Shown: one piece after another, positions 14,283 to 14,865 of the stretch
Layout: the number at the start of each line of letters is the position of its first letter
Position numbering within the stretch: the first letter of the stretch is position 1
Source: Pseudomonadota bacterium
GTDB lineage: Bacteria > Pseudomonadota > Gammaproteobacteria > Halothiobacillales > Halothiobacillaceae
Assembly: GCA_021795795.1 (NCBI GenBank)
Contig: JAJYPA010000158.1
Coordinates: 1 to 14,865 of the forward strand
Direction of reading: 5' to 3'
DNA: 14,865 nucleotides
Translations under genes and position numbers: made by a program
Notes under the pieces: model-generated
Database searches by the model: none
Seen by the model: the letters and a program-made list of their open reading frames with translations, nothing else
What the model was told of the DNA's origin: nothing

Positions 14283-14334
14283 GCTGTCTAAAAGAGTGTC
14301 TAAGGCTTCTAATTGCCGCCATCAAGGAAAACGC

Positions 14335-14689
14335 ATGATCCTCAGTTTCCTGTGCTTCTGGTTCCGATTCGTCCAAATCGTCCTTGTAGGGCTCCTGATC
14401 GGTTACTGTAGGTTGGCAACGGCGACTGTCGTGGTCTGGCATCAGCCCCAGTACGCCGGTCCACCAAAAGACCGCTTTCGCGCCGCAGACCGCGATGAAG
14501 CGGTTGCCGTCCGAACTGAACTCGGTTCCCTGGCATTGCAGCAATGGGGTGAACGCCCCACTCCCTACCCTGCTGCACGGTCACAAGCTGCTCAATTTTG
14601 CGCCTCGCATCACCTATGCCGTGACCTTTCAGCCGCCGTTCAAGCAGGCGACTTATGGTCAAGTGACTCTTGACTGGAGCGCCAAATAA
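14335..14689 (+). pseudogene. Short secreted-protein gene with an apparent frameshift, unidentified
   Basis: ATG 14335 has AAGGA six bases upstream and opens a signal-peptide-like sequence (MILSFLCFWFRFVQIV, LVGLLIGYCRLATA). That frame then becomes Arg/Ala-rich and improbable. The next frame over, open from about 14400 to TAA 14689, has good codon use and a plausible beta-rich sequence: SPSTPVHQKTAFAPQ, LPSELNSVPWHCSNG, NFAPRITYAVTFQPP, YGQVTLDWSAK. Joined by a one-base shift near 14395-14440, they would give an exported protein of about 117 residues. I do not recognise the family. It lies beyond the attachment site, so it is probably host chromosome. An alternative is two unrelated fragments, or no gene. 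Confidence 0.4.
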
Positions 14690-14865
14690 TCGCCAATCGC
14701 CAGGCTGTCCGCAGGTAATCAAGTCGATCATGAGCAATAAAATTTTAACATAGATTTACCTTGTCCTGGCCCATCGCTCGGTATGCACCGCTGGTCTCTG
14801 TCCGCATCGCCTCCACGCGAGTATTGCCCACAAACGACGCGGAGCGGTACTATCCGATGTAACGA

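Noticed and set aside
14188..14673. Reading the right-hand frame from an ATG-like start inside the tRNA fragment
   Set aside because: The first codons are the tRNA and its terminator. The start with a ribosome binding site is at 14335.
14745..14850. Minus-strand frame of about 35 codons containing FVGNTRVEAMRTETSGAYR at the right edge
   Set aside because: Codon use looks real, but a stop lies upstream within the window and no start or family can be given; too short to call.
1..14865. CRISPR arrays and rRNA genes
   Set aside because: No regularly spaced repeats of 20 bases or more and no rRNA-like sequence were seen.

Overview
The window looks like the right-hand part of an integrated mobile element (an IME/ICE-like genomic island) in a proteobacterium, most likely gamma- or betaproteobacterial. 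The grounds are the gene families, the generally GC-rich coding sequence with strong Shine-Dalgarno sites, and the tRNA-Lys target. No species can be named from the sequence. Almost all genes are on the minus strand, pointing away from the integrase end.

Right end, 12.2-14.9 kb. A 3' piece of a tRNA-Lys(CUU) gene (14192-14238), followed by a strong intrinsic terminator, marks an attachment-site junction. The sequence to its right is probably host chromosome and holds one short, apparently frameshifted gene. To its left lies a P4-type tyrosine integrase, preceded by three copies of an 8-bp GGCTAACC site. The integrase stop codon overlaps the start of a RelE/HigB-type toxin gene, whose stop overlaps the start of an XRE antitoxin gene. 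The toxin gene has a one-base frameshift.

Replication and regulation module, 7.6-12.0 kb. In transcription order this holds a two-domain HTH protein, an AlpA/excisionase-like protein with an inverted repeat covering its ribosome binding site, a TOPRIM primase, a RepA-like AAA+ helicase, a small Cys-rich protein and an HTH protein. The last four genes overlap end to start, so they look translationally coupled.

Cargo, 1.5-7.3 kb. A complete two-gene Gabija-type system (gajA OLD-family ATPase/TOPRIM nuclease and gajB UvrD-like helicase) is followed by a decayed IS30-family transposase fragment. Next comes an AT-rich two-gene operon with its own promoter/operator: a membrane-anchored coiled-coil protein and a HEPN-domain protein with an intact R-x4-H motif. 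I cannot assign that pair to any named defence system, and it is the best candidate here for something undescribed.

Left end, 1-1.06 kb. Two plus-strand genes (the first incomplete) end at a clear terminator. The second is a C-terminally anchored membrane protein. They may belong to a mobilization module, but this is weakly supported. No second tRNA-Lys repeat is visible, so the other end of the element should lie to the left of the window.
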